DNA from: Candidatus Krumholzibacteriota bacterium
GTDB taxonomy: Bacteria; Krumholzibacteriota; Krumholzibacteriia; JAJRXK01
Length of the DNA: 64,000 nt
Direction of reading: 5' to 3'
NCBI GenBank assembly: GCA_029262065.1
Contig: JAJDAC010000041.1
Span: 171,699-235,698, forward strand
A program made the position numbers and the translations under genes. Every line of letters begins with the position of its first letter. Position 1 is the first letter of the stretch. The notes beneath the pieces were generated by a model. The model made no database searches. It was not told the origin of the DNA and saw only the letters and a list, made by a program, of their open reading frames with translations. Below are positions 53,703 through 61,798 of this stretch, one piece after another.

Positions 53703-54734
53703 ATGCGAAAACAACGTATCCTGACCCTGGTGCACGAAGACCTGGTGCCTCCCGATAGCCTCAAAGGCTACAGCGACCGGGAAATCATGGACTGGAAGAC
53801 CGAGTACGACGTGGTGTCCACGCTGCGCGAGCTGGGGCATACGGTGGAGGTCCTGGGCGTACGCAGCGACCTGGGAGCCATTCGCACCGCCATTGAAGAA
53901 TTCCGCCCGCACATTGCGTTCAACCTACTGGAAGAGTTCCACGGCGTGGCCGTGTACGACCAACACGTGGTCAGCTACCTCGAACTCATGCGCAAGCCCT
54001 ACACCGGCAGCAACCCGCGCGGGTTGCTACTGGCGCACGATAAAGCCTTGAGCAAGAAGATCATGGCGTTTCATCGCATTCCTATTCCCCGCTTCGCGGT
54101 GTTCCCTCGCGGGCGCAAGCCGAAGCGTCCGGAGCGACTTCGGTTTCCGCTGTTCGTGAAGTCGTTGACCGAAGAAGCGTCGCTGGGGATATCACAGGCG
54201 TCGGTGGTTACGAGTGACGAAAAACTGCTGGAGCGCGTGGAGTTCGTGCACGCATCGCTGGGGACCGACGCGATCGTTGAAGAATACATTGAGGGCCGCG
54301 AAATCTACGTGGGTATCCTGGGCAACCAGCGGCTGCAGACGCTTCCGATCTGGGAGCTGCTGTTTACGAAGCTGACCGAGGGTGTCGCGCGCATCGCCAC
54401 CGCCAAGGTGAAGTGGGATGAGAAGTATCAGGAAACCATCGGCCTACAGATCGGACCCGCCGAAGGCATCAACGACGAAGACGCCGAGCGCATCGTGCGT
54501 ATCTGCAAGCGGGTGTATCGGGCACTGGACCTCAGCGGTTATGGCCGTATCGATCTACGTTTGTCCGACAATGGCGAGATCTACGTGTTGGAAGCGAACC
54601 CGAACCCGGATCTGGCGCACGACGCGGAGTTGGCCGATGCCGCGGAGCATGCGGGGTTGGACTACGGACAGTTGGTGCAGAAGATCGTGGGGTTGGGATT
54701 GCGGTACAAGGCGCAGTGGCGGGAGACGGACTGA
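53703..54734 (+). CDS. ATP-grasp ligase, D-Ala-D-Ala ligase-like
   Basis: A 343-residue ligase of the ATP-grasp fold. It has an N-terminal flavodoxin-like part (RILTLVHEDLVPPDS), KALSKKIMAFHRIPIPRF, a nucleotide Lys in FPLFVKSLTEEASLGISQ, and EEYIEGREIYVGILGN. The Mg-binding end is GRIDLRLSDNGEIYVLEANPNPDLA. It resembles Ddl but lacks the flanking cell-wall genes. With the zinc peptidase upstream it suggests a system that makes and trims a short peptide or peptide tag. AGGAAGG precedes the ATG. Confidence 0.85.
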   Translation: MRKQRILTLVHEDLVPPDSLKGYSDREIMDWKTEYDVVSTLRELGHTVEVLGVRSDLGAIRTAIEEFRPHIAFNLLEEFHGVAVYDQHVVSYLELMRKPYTGSNPRGLLLAHDKALSKKIMAFHRIPIPRFAVFPRGRKPKRPERLRFPLFVKSLTEEASLGISQASVVTSDEKLLERVEFVHASLGTDAIVEEYIEGREIYVGILGNQRLQTLPIWELLFTKLTEGVARIATAKVKWDEKYQETIGLQIGPAEGINDEDAERIVRICKRVYRALDLSGYGRIDLRLSDNGEIYVLEANPNPDLAHDAELADAAEHAGLDYGQLVQKIVGLGLRYKAQWRETD

Positions 54735-54761
54735 GTCAGGAGCCGACCACTGGTACCAGCG

Positions 54762-54796
54762 CAAAAAATACCCGGGTATCCGCCGATACCCGGGTA
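54762..54796 (-). terminator. Intrinsic terminator of the exported-protein gene
   Basis: TACCCGGGTATC-CGCC-GATACCCGGGTA is a perfect 12-bp stem. On the minus strand it is followed by TTTTTTGC. It lies about 50 bases past the stop at 54845, and in the plus direction 28 bases past the ATP-grasp stop, so it separates the two convergent genes. Confidence 0.9.
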
Positions 54797-54844
54797 GTTC
54801 TGTCAAATCGATGGTGATCGATAGGCAGCGGCGTAGTGAGGAAC

Positions 54845-56425
54845 TTACCGCACCACCGTCAGCTTCCGCGTCGCCTGGTTCCTCCCCGCCTCCAACCGCG
54901 CCACATACACACCCGACGCCACCGAAGCACCGTTGCCATCCCGCGTGTCCCACGCCAGGTTCGTCGCGCCACTGGGCACCGACATCTCACGTACCACGCG
55001 CCCGGCCAGGTCGTACACCCGCACCATGCCGCCGCCGTCGACCGGACGATCGAACCGCAGCAACGTGCGATCGCTTACCACGCTGGGCCAGGCCGACATG
55101 ACAGTGGTTTGCCCCGCGGCCAAGGTCACGTCGGTGGTCTGAAAGTCCTGACCGAACTCTCCCTCCAGCGTCACGTTGAACAGCGCCTGCCCTTGGTCCT
55201 TGCGTGAAATGGTCGTGGCCGCGGTGCCGTCCCAACGCAGCTCGAACTGCACGTCGAACTGGGGGCCGTCGGCTTTGGCCGGAAAAAGCGTGATGTTTCG
55301 GAACTCATAGGGAACGCCGGCCGGTACCTGCACGCGCAGGTTGTAGAAGTTGGATCCAACCGGAAAGCCGGTCTGGTCCGCCAGCTTCACCTCGAACGGA
55401 ATGTAGAACAGGCCACCAGCGGGAATGGAGACTTCCTCGCTCACGATCGTCTGCATGGGGAAGAATTCGCCGCCCTCCCAGAGGTCCATGGAAATCTCGA
55501 ACACGCCGTCCTGCAATACACCGCCCTTGCCCAGCACGCCTTCGGCAACTTCGAAACCACCGGCGAGTCCACCGGGCCCGCCTTCCACACCGTTGTCGGC
55601 GATGCTCACTTCAACCGGGAAGGGCTGAGCGCCAATCGGCGACACAGGGAGTTGGATTCCACTTCGGATGTTGATCGCCGGTGAGATCGAGAAGACCTCT
55701 CTGCCCTCGTTGATGTAGACGCTCTCCATATACGGACCGGGCAGCGGAAATGGAGGTCCGTACTCGATGAGCTCGGGCACGCGCCAGTACAGAGGCCGCA
55801 AGAGATTTCCCTCGCAGCGAATTCGGGACATCGTGAGTTCGCCAAAGCCGGATGTGCTGTACTCGTGGAAGTAGAACGCCAAGCCGGTGATCTGGGTCAG
55901 GTCGACGAGGTGACTGATCTCGGAAAACATGACCGCGTTGGGTCCAGCCGTCAGGATCTTGGTTGTTCCCACCCACCCGCCGGCATGGCGAAATTGTATG
56001 AACACATCGATGAAGCTCACCGATACCACCTGGATCATCAGGCGATCGTTCTTACCGCCCGCGGTCAGGTCGATCGTTCCATCCATTTCGTAGTTGAGCA
56101 CCACGTCGGCATCGTCGATCACATTGTTGCCCGGAGCGTGCTCTTCGGTATTGATCTGGAAACCAAGATCGCCACCGCCCAACGGCACATGCCCCGCCGT
56201 GTGCGTGGGCACGTCGTTGATGATGACCTGGCGAGATCCAAGCGCACAGCTTTGCGGCGGAAGACCCACGTGGGTGAAATCGAAGGGGCCGTTCGCGAGC
56301 GGCAGCGCGCCCTGCGTGAAATCGTCGATGGTGATGGGGCAGCCGAAAACGCCGGTCGAAGCTGCGTACCCTGGGCTGAGCACCAGGACGAAGAGAGCCA
56401 AAGCGAGGATTGAAGCGGTGCGCAT
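54845..56425 (-). CDS. Exported protein of unknown function with FlgD-type C-terminal domain
   Basis: A 526-residue secreted protein. Signal peptide (ILALALFVLVLSPGYAAS). Residues up to about 400 form a beta-rich region that I cannot assign (DLTAGGKNDRLMIQVVSVSF, LPGPYMESVYINEG). The C-terminal domain is the FlgD-type Ig fold (MSAWPSVVSDRTLLRFD, MVRVYDLAGRVVREM, GASVASGVYVARLEAG) and ends RKLTVVR. ATG 56425 with GGGAGG upstream is preferred to an earlier ATG at 56491. Confidence 0.8.
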   Translation of the reverse strand: MRTASILALALFVLVLSPGYAASTGVFGCPITIDDFTQGALPLANGPFDFTHVGLPPQSCALGSRQVIINDVPTHTAGHVPLGGGDLGFQINTEEHAPGNNVIDDADVVLNYEMDGTIDLTAGGKNDRLMIQVVSVSFIDVFIQFRHAGGWVGTTKILTAGPNAVMFSEISHLVDLTQITGLAFYFHEYSTSGFGELTMSRIRCEGNLLRPLYWRVPELIEYGPPFPLPGPYMESVYINEGREVFSISPAINIRSGIQLPVSPIGAQPFPVEVSIADNGVEGGPGGLAGGFEVAEGVLGKGGVLQDGVFEISMDLWEGGEFFPMQTIVSEEVSIPAGGLFYIPFEVKLADQTGFPVGSNFYNLRVQVPAGVPYEFRNITLFPAKADGPQFDVQFELRWDGTAATTISRKDQGQALFNVTLEGEFGQDFQTTDVTLAAGQTTVMSAWPSVVSDRTLLRFDRPVDGGGMVRVYDLAGRVVREMSVPSGATNLAWDTRDGNGASVASGVYVARLEAGRNQATRKLTVVR

Positions 56426-56553
56426 GCGAAGTGCCTCCCGGAGATTCGCGATTGCCGTGGCGCGGGTAGTACCACGCTTGTATTGAAGCAACGGATCAGG
56501 CGGCCCAGACGAACATCAGTGGCTGATTGAATATGATCAATATCAGTACCTGT

Positions 56554-56571
56554 ATGGGACCCGGGTCCCAT
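56554..56571. repeat. 18-bp perfect palindrome, copy 2
   Basis: ATGGGACCCGGGTCCCAT is identical to 40072-40089. A half copy CGGGTCCCAT follows at 56580-56589. It lies 129 bases upstream of the exported-protein gene. The stretch 56426-56825 otherwise holds only the ACCCGGGT repeat at 56719 and the ATPase operator. Confidence 0.7.
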
Positions 56572-56718
56572 TCATTGTTCGGGTCCCATCAGTCCAGGCC
56601 GCATCAACACGAGCCCATCGATCCGAGCCCTAGTCGCCCCTAGTCATAGTGGCGCTCTTCCGCCCAACTTCCGGCCACGGAAGTTTTGATGTCCCGACAA
56701 CTAACATTTTTCCAATAT

Positions 56719-56732
56719 GTTACCCGGGTGAA
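56719..56732. repeat. Intergenic repeat GTTACCCGGGTGAA, copy 1
   Basis: The 14-mer GTTACCCGGGTGAA recurs exactly at 60078-60091. Both are non-coding and share the ACCCGGGT core with the 18-bp palindromes and with the terminator at 54762-54796. Confidence 0.55.
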
Positions 56733-56798
56733 GGCCAAGCAACCCGCGCGAAGCCGGCCCGCGTGGGCAGCCTGGCTGACCAGTTTGTCCTTGCTATT

Positions 56799-56815
56799 TC
56801 GGAACGTTATTCCGA
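56799..56815 (+). promoter_or_regulatory. Palindrome upstream of the DUF4143 ATPase
   Basis: TCGGAA-CGTTA-TTCCGA has perfect 6-bp arms, and the flanks AT...AT extend the symmetry. It lies 10 bases before the ATG. Autoregulatory palindromes are common before this ATPase family (recalled). The start has no Shine-Dalgarno, so transcription may begin close to the ATG. Confidence 0.55.
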
Positions 56816-56825
56816 TATTACAACC

Positions 56826-58013
56826 ATGCTTTCACGTCGCCTATCTTCTCTGGTCCGCCTTCGGCTGACCGATTCCCCCGCGGTAGCGCTGTTGGGCCCA
56901 CGCCAGGTGGGCAAGACCACCCTCAGTCGAACACTGGTCAGATCGCTCGCCAGTGAGAACCCAACGGTCCCGCCGCCTGAGTATCTCGATCTCGAAAACC
57001 CGGTCGACCTGGACAAGCTCGATGACCCTCTGGGATATCTCCGAGCTCGGTCCGATAGATTGATTGTGATAGATGAAGTGCAGCGGTCGCCAGGACTGTT
57101 CGAGGTGCTTCGTGTGGTCATCGACGAACGTATCGACTCCGGGCAACCAACCGGCCAATTCCTCTTGCTCGGCTCGGCCTCTCTTGAACTTCTGAAACAA
57201 TCCAGCGAAAGCCTGGCTGGGCGACTGGCGTTTGTTGAACTGGGTCCCCTCGATGCGCTCGAGGTTGAACCAAAGCGCGCAGTTGATTTGTGGACCCGAG
57301 GAGGATTCCCGCGCAGCTTTCTGGCCACGAACGACGAGTCTAGCGCCGCGTGGCGTGCGGACTTCATTGCAACCTACCTGGAGCGCGACATCCCACAGCT
57401 TGGCCCACGAATCGCAGCGGAAACGCTGAGGCGTTTCTGGACGATGTTGGCTCACCGACAAGGAGCACCTCTGAACGCCTCCGAACTTGCGCGGAGTTTG
57501 GCTGTCGACGGCAAGACCATTTCCAACTATCTGGACCTGCTGGTCGATCTGCTCCTCGTTAGGCGGCTTCCGCCGTTACACGTCAACGTGAACAAGCGAC
57601 TGGTGAAGTCGCCCAAAACCTATGTACGGGACAGCGGTCTCGTGCACACGCTGCTACGACTCGACACACAAGACGATATACTTGGCCATCCGATTGCCGG
57701 CGCGAGTTGGGAAGGCCATGTCATCGAAACATTGATCCGCACGGCACCTTCGCGGACCGATGCACACTTCTACAGAACGCTCGCAGGGGCTGAAATGGAC
57801 TTGGTGCTGGACCTGCCCGGGGGACGACGATGGGCCATCGAGGTGAAACGAGGACTAGCCGCAAAGACCACGAAGGGATTCCACAACGCGGTCGAAGACC
57901 TCAAACCAGAGCGCGCGTTTGTTGTCCACTCCGGGGAAGACCGGTATCCAAAGAGTGAACACACCGAGGCGATTGGTCTGCGAGAACTTGCGACGACGCT
58001 ATCTGAGCTTTGA
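56826..58013 (+). CDS. AAA ATPase with DUF4143 domain
   Basis: A 395-residue protein. The N-terminal ATPase has Walker A ALLGPRQVGKTTLSRTL and Walker B DRLIVIDEVQRSPGLFEVLR. The C-terminal DUF4143 part includes TYLERDIPQLG, ASELARSLAVDGKTISNYLDLL and RLPPLHVNVNKRLVKSPKTYVRDSGLVH, and ends in an EVKRG nuclease-like strand. Such genes are often mobile or accessory and found as singletons; a toxin-antitoxin or defence role is suspected but unproven. The longer upstream frame is rejected because ATG 56826 follows an operator-like palindrome. Confidence 0.9.
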   Translation: MLSRRLSSLVRLRLTDSPAVALLGPRQVGKTTLSRTLVRSLASENPTVPPPEYLDLENPVDLDKLDDPLGYLRARSDRLIVIDEVQRSPGLFEVLRVVIDERIDSGQPTGQFLLLGSASLELLKQSSESLAGRLAFVELGPLDALEVEPKRAVDLWTRGGFPRSFLATNDESSAAWRADFIATYLERDIPQLGPRIAAETLRRFWTMLAHRQGAPLNASELARSLAVDGKTISNYLDLLVDLLLVRRLPPLHVNVNKRLVKSPKTYVRDSGLVHTLLRLDTQDDILGHPIAGASWEGHVIETLIRTAPSRTDAHFYRTLAGAEMDLVLDLPGGRRWAIEVKRGLAAKTTKGFHNAVEDLKPERAFVVHSGEDRYPKSEHTEAIGLRELATTLSEL

Positions 58014-58080
58014 GTCGAGCGTTGACGACGACCGTATTGACGTGACCAGGTTGTTTCGCGGGATGAGCGGGACGATCCCT

Positions 58081-59214
58081 CTACCGCTGGCCGAACGCTG
58101 CTCGGAACCGCGACATACTGGTACTGGTAGTTCGTACAGCATGTGCCTTGATCGGCTCGATGCTGACGCCTGGCCCGCTGGCCCATGTTCGAATCCACCC
58201 GTCGATCTGCTCCAGGTCGGTAGTTCCCCACCAATTGTCCGACAGGTCAATGTCACCAAGCCCAAAGTCCAAAGCGCCGGCAGCATCTATCGTTCGTCCA
58301 CCACCGTTGAGAATCACCCCGTCTGTCAACGTCGCATGCCCCAAGATCACGATCGTCGTGACGGTCGCTCCGCCGATCACGTTGCGCTCGCCGGTAACTC
58401 TGCCGTCCAATCGAAGCCCGATTTGTCCGCCTGGACCGAAGCTGTTGTCAAGGAGGTGCGCGCGGGCGGCCTCCCAGAGATCGAGGTGCAGCCCGTTGTT
58501 TTCGAAGCGACAGTCAACTACGGAGTGGTGACTGCCTCCTTTGAAGAGATGCAACGCAGTGAACTGCGTACCTCGAAACGTTGTATTCCGAACATCCGAC
58601 ATCGGGACAGCAAGATACACCCCCGTCCTCGTGTTCAGGACCTCACAGTCATGGATCGCAGCACTGGAACCATGCGCGCTGATGGCCCGGTCCAAATCCT
58701 GGATCAGGGAGTCGACTACCAGGAGGTGCGAGTCCCGACTTGTAAGCACTCCATCAGTACACCGCTGGATTCGACACCCGAGTACCGATACGTCACCATA
58801 TGCAAGAATGGCCCAGCGAACGTGATTGATCGACAAGGTGTCGATGATTGTCCCTTCACTGGCTTGGTCAAGCACGATCCCGTAGGTCGGCAATCCGTCG
58901 ATCTCTTCAACGAGGTTCAGGAACGGACCAATGCGGACCAAACCAACATCGAGGCCACGAATGGTGATCGGACCTGAACGAACGATCGCCACGGCTTGGA
59001 TCTGCTCGCCACTGGGGAGTTCATGAACCTGGAAGTCTTCGTAGAAACCAGGTGATACCAAAACGACATCCCCGGGCTGCGCCGCATCAAGGCCTGCTTG
59101 AATGGTGGAGTATTCCTCGCTCAGACCGACGCGAACTTCGCGGGCCTGTGAAGCACCAACAAGACCACACAGTAGCCCTGCTACGACGACGCGTTGGAGT
59201 ATGGTAACTCTCAT
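58081..59214 (-). CDS. Exported right-handed parallel beta-helix protein
   Basis: A 377-residue secreted protein. Signal peptide (VVVAGLLCGLVGASQA), then a pectate-lyase-like beta-helix (YSTIQAGLDAAQPGDVVLVSPG, ILAYGDVSVLGCRIQRCTDG, GVYLAVPMSDVRNTTFRG) ending near DLSDNWWGTTDLEQIDGWI. The last residues SMSRFRAAFGQR align loosely with the SWGSVKGRF tail of the paralogues at 61799-63643. No catalytic residues are recognisable; carbohydrate or surface binding is a guess. Confidence 0.8.
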   Translation of the reverse strand: MRVTILQRVVVAGLLCGLVGASQAREVRVGLSEEYSTIQAGLDAAQPGDVVLVSPGFYEDFQVHELPSGEQIQAVAIVRSGPITIRGLDVGLVRIGPFLNLVEEIDGLPTYGIVLDQASEGTIIDTLSINHVRWAILAYGDVSVLGCRIQRCTDGVLTSRDSHLLVVDSLIQDLDRAISAHGSSAAIHDCEVLNTRTGVYLAVPMSDVRNTTFRGTQFTALHLFKGGSHHSVVDCRFENNGLHLDLWEAARAHLLDNSFGPGGQIGLRLDGRVTGERNVIGGATVTTIVILGHATLTDGVILNGGGRTIDAAGALDFGLGDIDLSDNWWGTTDLEQIDGWIRTWASGPGVSIEPIKAHAVRTTSTSMSRFRAAFGQR

Positions 59215-59403
59215 GTTTTTACTGGCGCTTGCACCATCCGCCTATCCGTATCGACCTCAGGAAATCTGTCATAGTTCAGACCAAGTACAGACGAGTATAC
59301 ATCGCGACGCGGTGGTCCAGCGCCCGGGGTATCGCCTTGTCTCAATTTCGATATGCTAGCCAACATTTTTTCAACGTGTTGATCGGTTGAACCCTGGGAC
59401 GTT

Positions 59404-60069
59404 CTAGAAGCCGATGGCTGCAAGGCCCACCAACAGATGAAAGACAAAACTATTGAAGCGAGCCGTGCCACCGGCGATAGGCACCGACATGGGCGCGGCA
59501 TGCATGCGACCTTCCAGGGAAACCGAAAGCCAGCTACTCAGCGGAACGCGTCGCCCAACCGCAAGCGTTGCAACCGGACCGCGAAGATAATACCCCGTGC
59601 CCAGAAACCCCTGCGTCTCACTCCGTCTGAGGTTGCGAACCTGACTCTCCGGGTGCGCCACTACCACACCAGCACCGACACGCCCCAGAAACCCACGCCA
59701 CGGCCAGGCCCGTTGCACCGTGACCACGTTGAAGCCGTGGCTGATGGAGAACGACTGGATTTCGGGTGGTGGGCTGTCGAGTAGCACCTTGTGATGCATC
59801 AGTTCGACACTCCACTCGCCCTGCGCAGTGGAACGGGACAGGCGCATGGCCCAGTACCAGGGAACCTTCAACGATTCCGCTGAGTACGAGGCGTCGAAGC
59901 GAAGGATATCGAAGCCCTGTTGCTCGACCTCGAACGAAGTACCCACGTTGTGCGCCATACCGCTGCTCAGTTCGAAGCTGTAGCGAACGTCGTCGGCCAC
60001 GGCCGTCGGTGTGGTCGGGAGAAAGGCACCGAGGACCGCGGCGGGAAGGATCAGGAAAAGACGCTTCAT
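59404..60069 (-). CDS. Putative outer-membrane beta-barrel protein
   Basis: A 221-residue exported protein. The signal peptide (LFLILPAAVLGAFLPTTPTAVA) precedes alternating beta strands typical of a small barrel. It ends HLLVGLAAIGF with a terminal Phe. There is no homologue that I recognise. It stands between the beta-helix gene and the divergent HIT-domain gene. Confidence 0.6.
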   Translation of the reverse strand: MKRLFLILPAAVLGAFLPTTPTAVADDVRYSFELSSGMAHNVGTSFEVEQQGFDILRFDASYSAESLKVPWYWAMRLSRSTAQGEWSVELMHHKVLLDSPPPEIQSFSISHGFNVVTVQRAWPWRGFLGRVGAGVVVAHPESQVRNLRRSETQGFLGTGYYLRGPVATLAVGRRVPLSSWLSVSLEGRMHAAPMSVPIAGGTARFNSFVFHLLVGLAAIGF

Positions 60070-60077
60070 GGCAACAG

Positions 60078-60091
60078 GTTACCCGGGTGAA
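60078..60091. repeat. Intergenic repeat GTTACCCGGGTGAA, copy 2
   Basis: Exact second copy of the 14-mer at 56719-56732. It begins nine bases before the start of the beta-barrel gene on the minus strand, so it overlaps that gene's leader and could affect its expression. Confidence 0.55.
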
Positions 60092-60184
60092 CATCCTATG
60101 CAACGAACTTTCACTCTGCTGGTCTCGGGCGAGAGTAGACTGTCGCGGGGATTCCCATGACCCATTTCCAGGGAAGCATTCGCT

Positions 60185-60643
60185 ATGACTATGAAAACGC
60201 GAGCGTGGGCGATTTGCATCGGGCTGTTCCTGCTTGGTTTTGCCCTCGGCGCATACCTGTTTGCTGATACTCAGCGCCGATCGTTGCTGGCGGTCGCTGA
60301 CTGCGACCATTGTCTCGAGCCAAACGAAGTGGCCGGACTCGCTGCATCAGTTCTTATTCAAACCGCTCCGAGCTTCGTTCCTTCCAAGGTGCTCGAAACA
60401 GAGAGAACCTTGGTCATCGATCACCCGATGCCGCAAGACGAGCACCATGTGGTCCTGTTTCCGAAGCGAGACATCAAGAACATCGGGACGCTACAGGAAA
60501 GCGACCGCGAGTACCTGGTCGATCTGTTTGCTACGGTTGGCCGCATCGTCGAGGAGAGGAACCTGAGAAACTACCGACTTTGGACCAATGGCCCGGGTGC
60601 GCAGATGGTGACGTATCTGCACTTCCATCTGGCGGGGCACTAG
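60185..60643 (+). CDS. Membrane-anchored HIT-superfamily protein
   Basis: A 152-residue protein with one N-terminal TM (AWAICIGLFLLGFALGAYLFA) and a HIT-like domain. VIDHPMPQDEHHVVLFPKRDIKN matches the first half. QMVTYLHFHLAGH matches the Q-x-V-x-H-x-H-x-H active-site loop, with the first His replaced by Tyr and the nucleophile His kept. HIT enzymes are nucleotide hydrolases or transferases; the anchor points to a periplasmic site, which is unusual. GGGAAG precedes the ATG. Confidence 0.7.
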   Translation: MTMKTRAWAICIGLFLLGFALGAYLFADTQRRSLLAVADCDHCLEPNEVAGLAASVLIQTAPSFVPSKVLETERTLVIDHPMPQDEHHVVLFPKRDIKNIGTLQESDREYLVDLFATVGRIVEERNLRNYRLWTNGPGAQMVTYLHFHLAGH

Positions 60644-60678
60644 AGCCGACACGACGCCACATTGGCAAACACGGCCAA

Positions 60679-60780
60679 GATGATCAGGGACGCACCGTGG
60701 CCACGGGAGTGTATTTCGCAAGGATGACCGTCGATGGCCAACCGCAGGAGCCCTTGAGAAAGCTGGTACTCATAAAATAG
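60679..60780 (+). pseudogene. Remnant of a FlgD-type C-terminal tail
   Basis: Thirty-three in-frame codons ending DDQGRTVATGVYFARM, then a short loop and RKLVLIK with a stop. This is the last two strands of a FlgD-type sorting domain with no domain start, signal peptide or ribosome site in front. It is probably the surviving 3' end of a deleted exported-protein gene. Confidence 0.6.
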
Positions 60781-60866
60781 CAAAGCGGAACATCGCCTAG
60801 CTAGACAATCACGGGTCGTTTCCCGGGCGGTGCTTCTCATACAACCTGTATCGTTCACCATACATT

Positions 60867-60903
60867 GTTGCCCTCCTCGCCAACCCGGGGGGTGGAGGGC
60901 AAC
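60867..60903. other. Stem-loop with 10-bp arms
   Basis: GTTGCCCTCC and GGAGGGCAAC are perfect arms around a 17-base loop, 115 bases upstream of the gene at 61019. There is no T-run after it. It may end the remnant's transcript or be a leader structure. Between 60781 and 61018 I see nothing else. Confidence 0.45.
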
Positions 60904-61018
60904 TGGCTGAAACGAAAGGGCATGCCAGCCATCAACGCCGGCGCCCACGCATGGCCCAGGACTTGGAAGGCTTCCCCGGAAAGTGGATTCTCGTCTATCG
61001 GCCAAGAGGAGCCTCGCC

Positions 61019-61747
61019 ATGCATTCGTCTATCTCTTCGCACTCGCTTCGCGTCGCCCTCTCTCGACATCTATTGCGAGCGGGGACCGTCTTGGCCGTAG
61101 CTGCATCGATGGGCGCATCGTCCGATGGTTGCGAGCAGAACTACGAGCCGTTACCTCAAGAAAACGAACTCAAGGGAAGCGTGCATGTGCAGGCCACGCT
61201 CCGAGATGACACTGGAGCCATCGGAACCACTGTGATCACCGACGCGAGTCACATCAATGTTCGACTCGAACGGGCAAGCCAGCGTATCCCGGAGTACGGT
61301 ACAAGCACGTCCAAGGGATTCTTCCAAATGACTGGCGTGGAGCTCGACCGTTACCAGGCTCGAGTTACGCCCACTCCCCAACACGAAGTGGTTTCCGATT
61401 GGTTGGAGGTAACCCGGCCGACTGTTCAAGTGGTGGAATTCCCAACGGCGCTTCTCATCGAGCCCCATGGAACGGTGGAGTCTGTTCCGAATCCTTCGAG
61501 CCAGGAAGTCACGATTCGCTTCGATCTCACAGTCGCCGGTGAAACAGAGGTTTATCTTGCGCGCTTCCACCCCAGTCGCCAACCGCTCCACACCCTGTAC
61601 GATGGCTTCCTCGCGGCTGGAACGCACGAGATGCTGTGGGACGGTGTCGCCTCGAATGTGACCTATCCTTTGCAGGGTGCATACGCCGTGATCGTCAAGC
61701 AAGGCGAACAATACCAGTATGACGTCATGATTTGGTCGGTCGACTGA
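61019..61747 (+). CDS. Exported protein with FlgD-type Ig domain
   Basis: A 242-residue protein. A hydrophobic segment (LLRAGTVLAVAASMGASSDGC) is followed by a beta-rich first half (LKGSVHVQATLRDDTGAIG, YEVTPTP-like strands). The FlgD-like domain begins near SVPNPSSQEVTIRFDLTVAGETEVYLARF and runs to YPLQGAYAVIVKQG. The Cys after the hydrophobic part might be a lipobox, but its context (SSDGC) is not canonical. ATG 61019 with GAGGAG upstream is chosen. Function unknown. Confidence 0.7.
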   Translation: MHSSISSHSLRVALSRHLLRAGTVLAVAASMGASSDGCEQNYEPLPQENELKGSVHVQATLRDDTGAIGTTVITDASHINVRLERASQRIPEYGTSTSKGFFQMTGVELDRYQARVTPTPQHEVVSDWLEVTRPTVQVVEFPTALLIEPHGTVESVPNPSSQEVTIRFDLTVAGETEVYLARFHPSRQPLHTLYDGFLAAGTHEMLWDGVASNVTYPLQGAYAVIVKQGEQYQYDVMIWSVD

Positions 61748-61798
61748 TCGGGGTCTAGTCTGCGCACTGTGTCAAGGTGCGGCGAGCCGACGGCTGCG

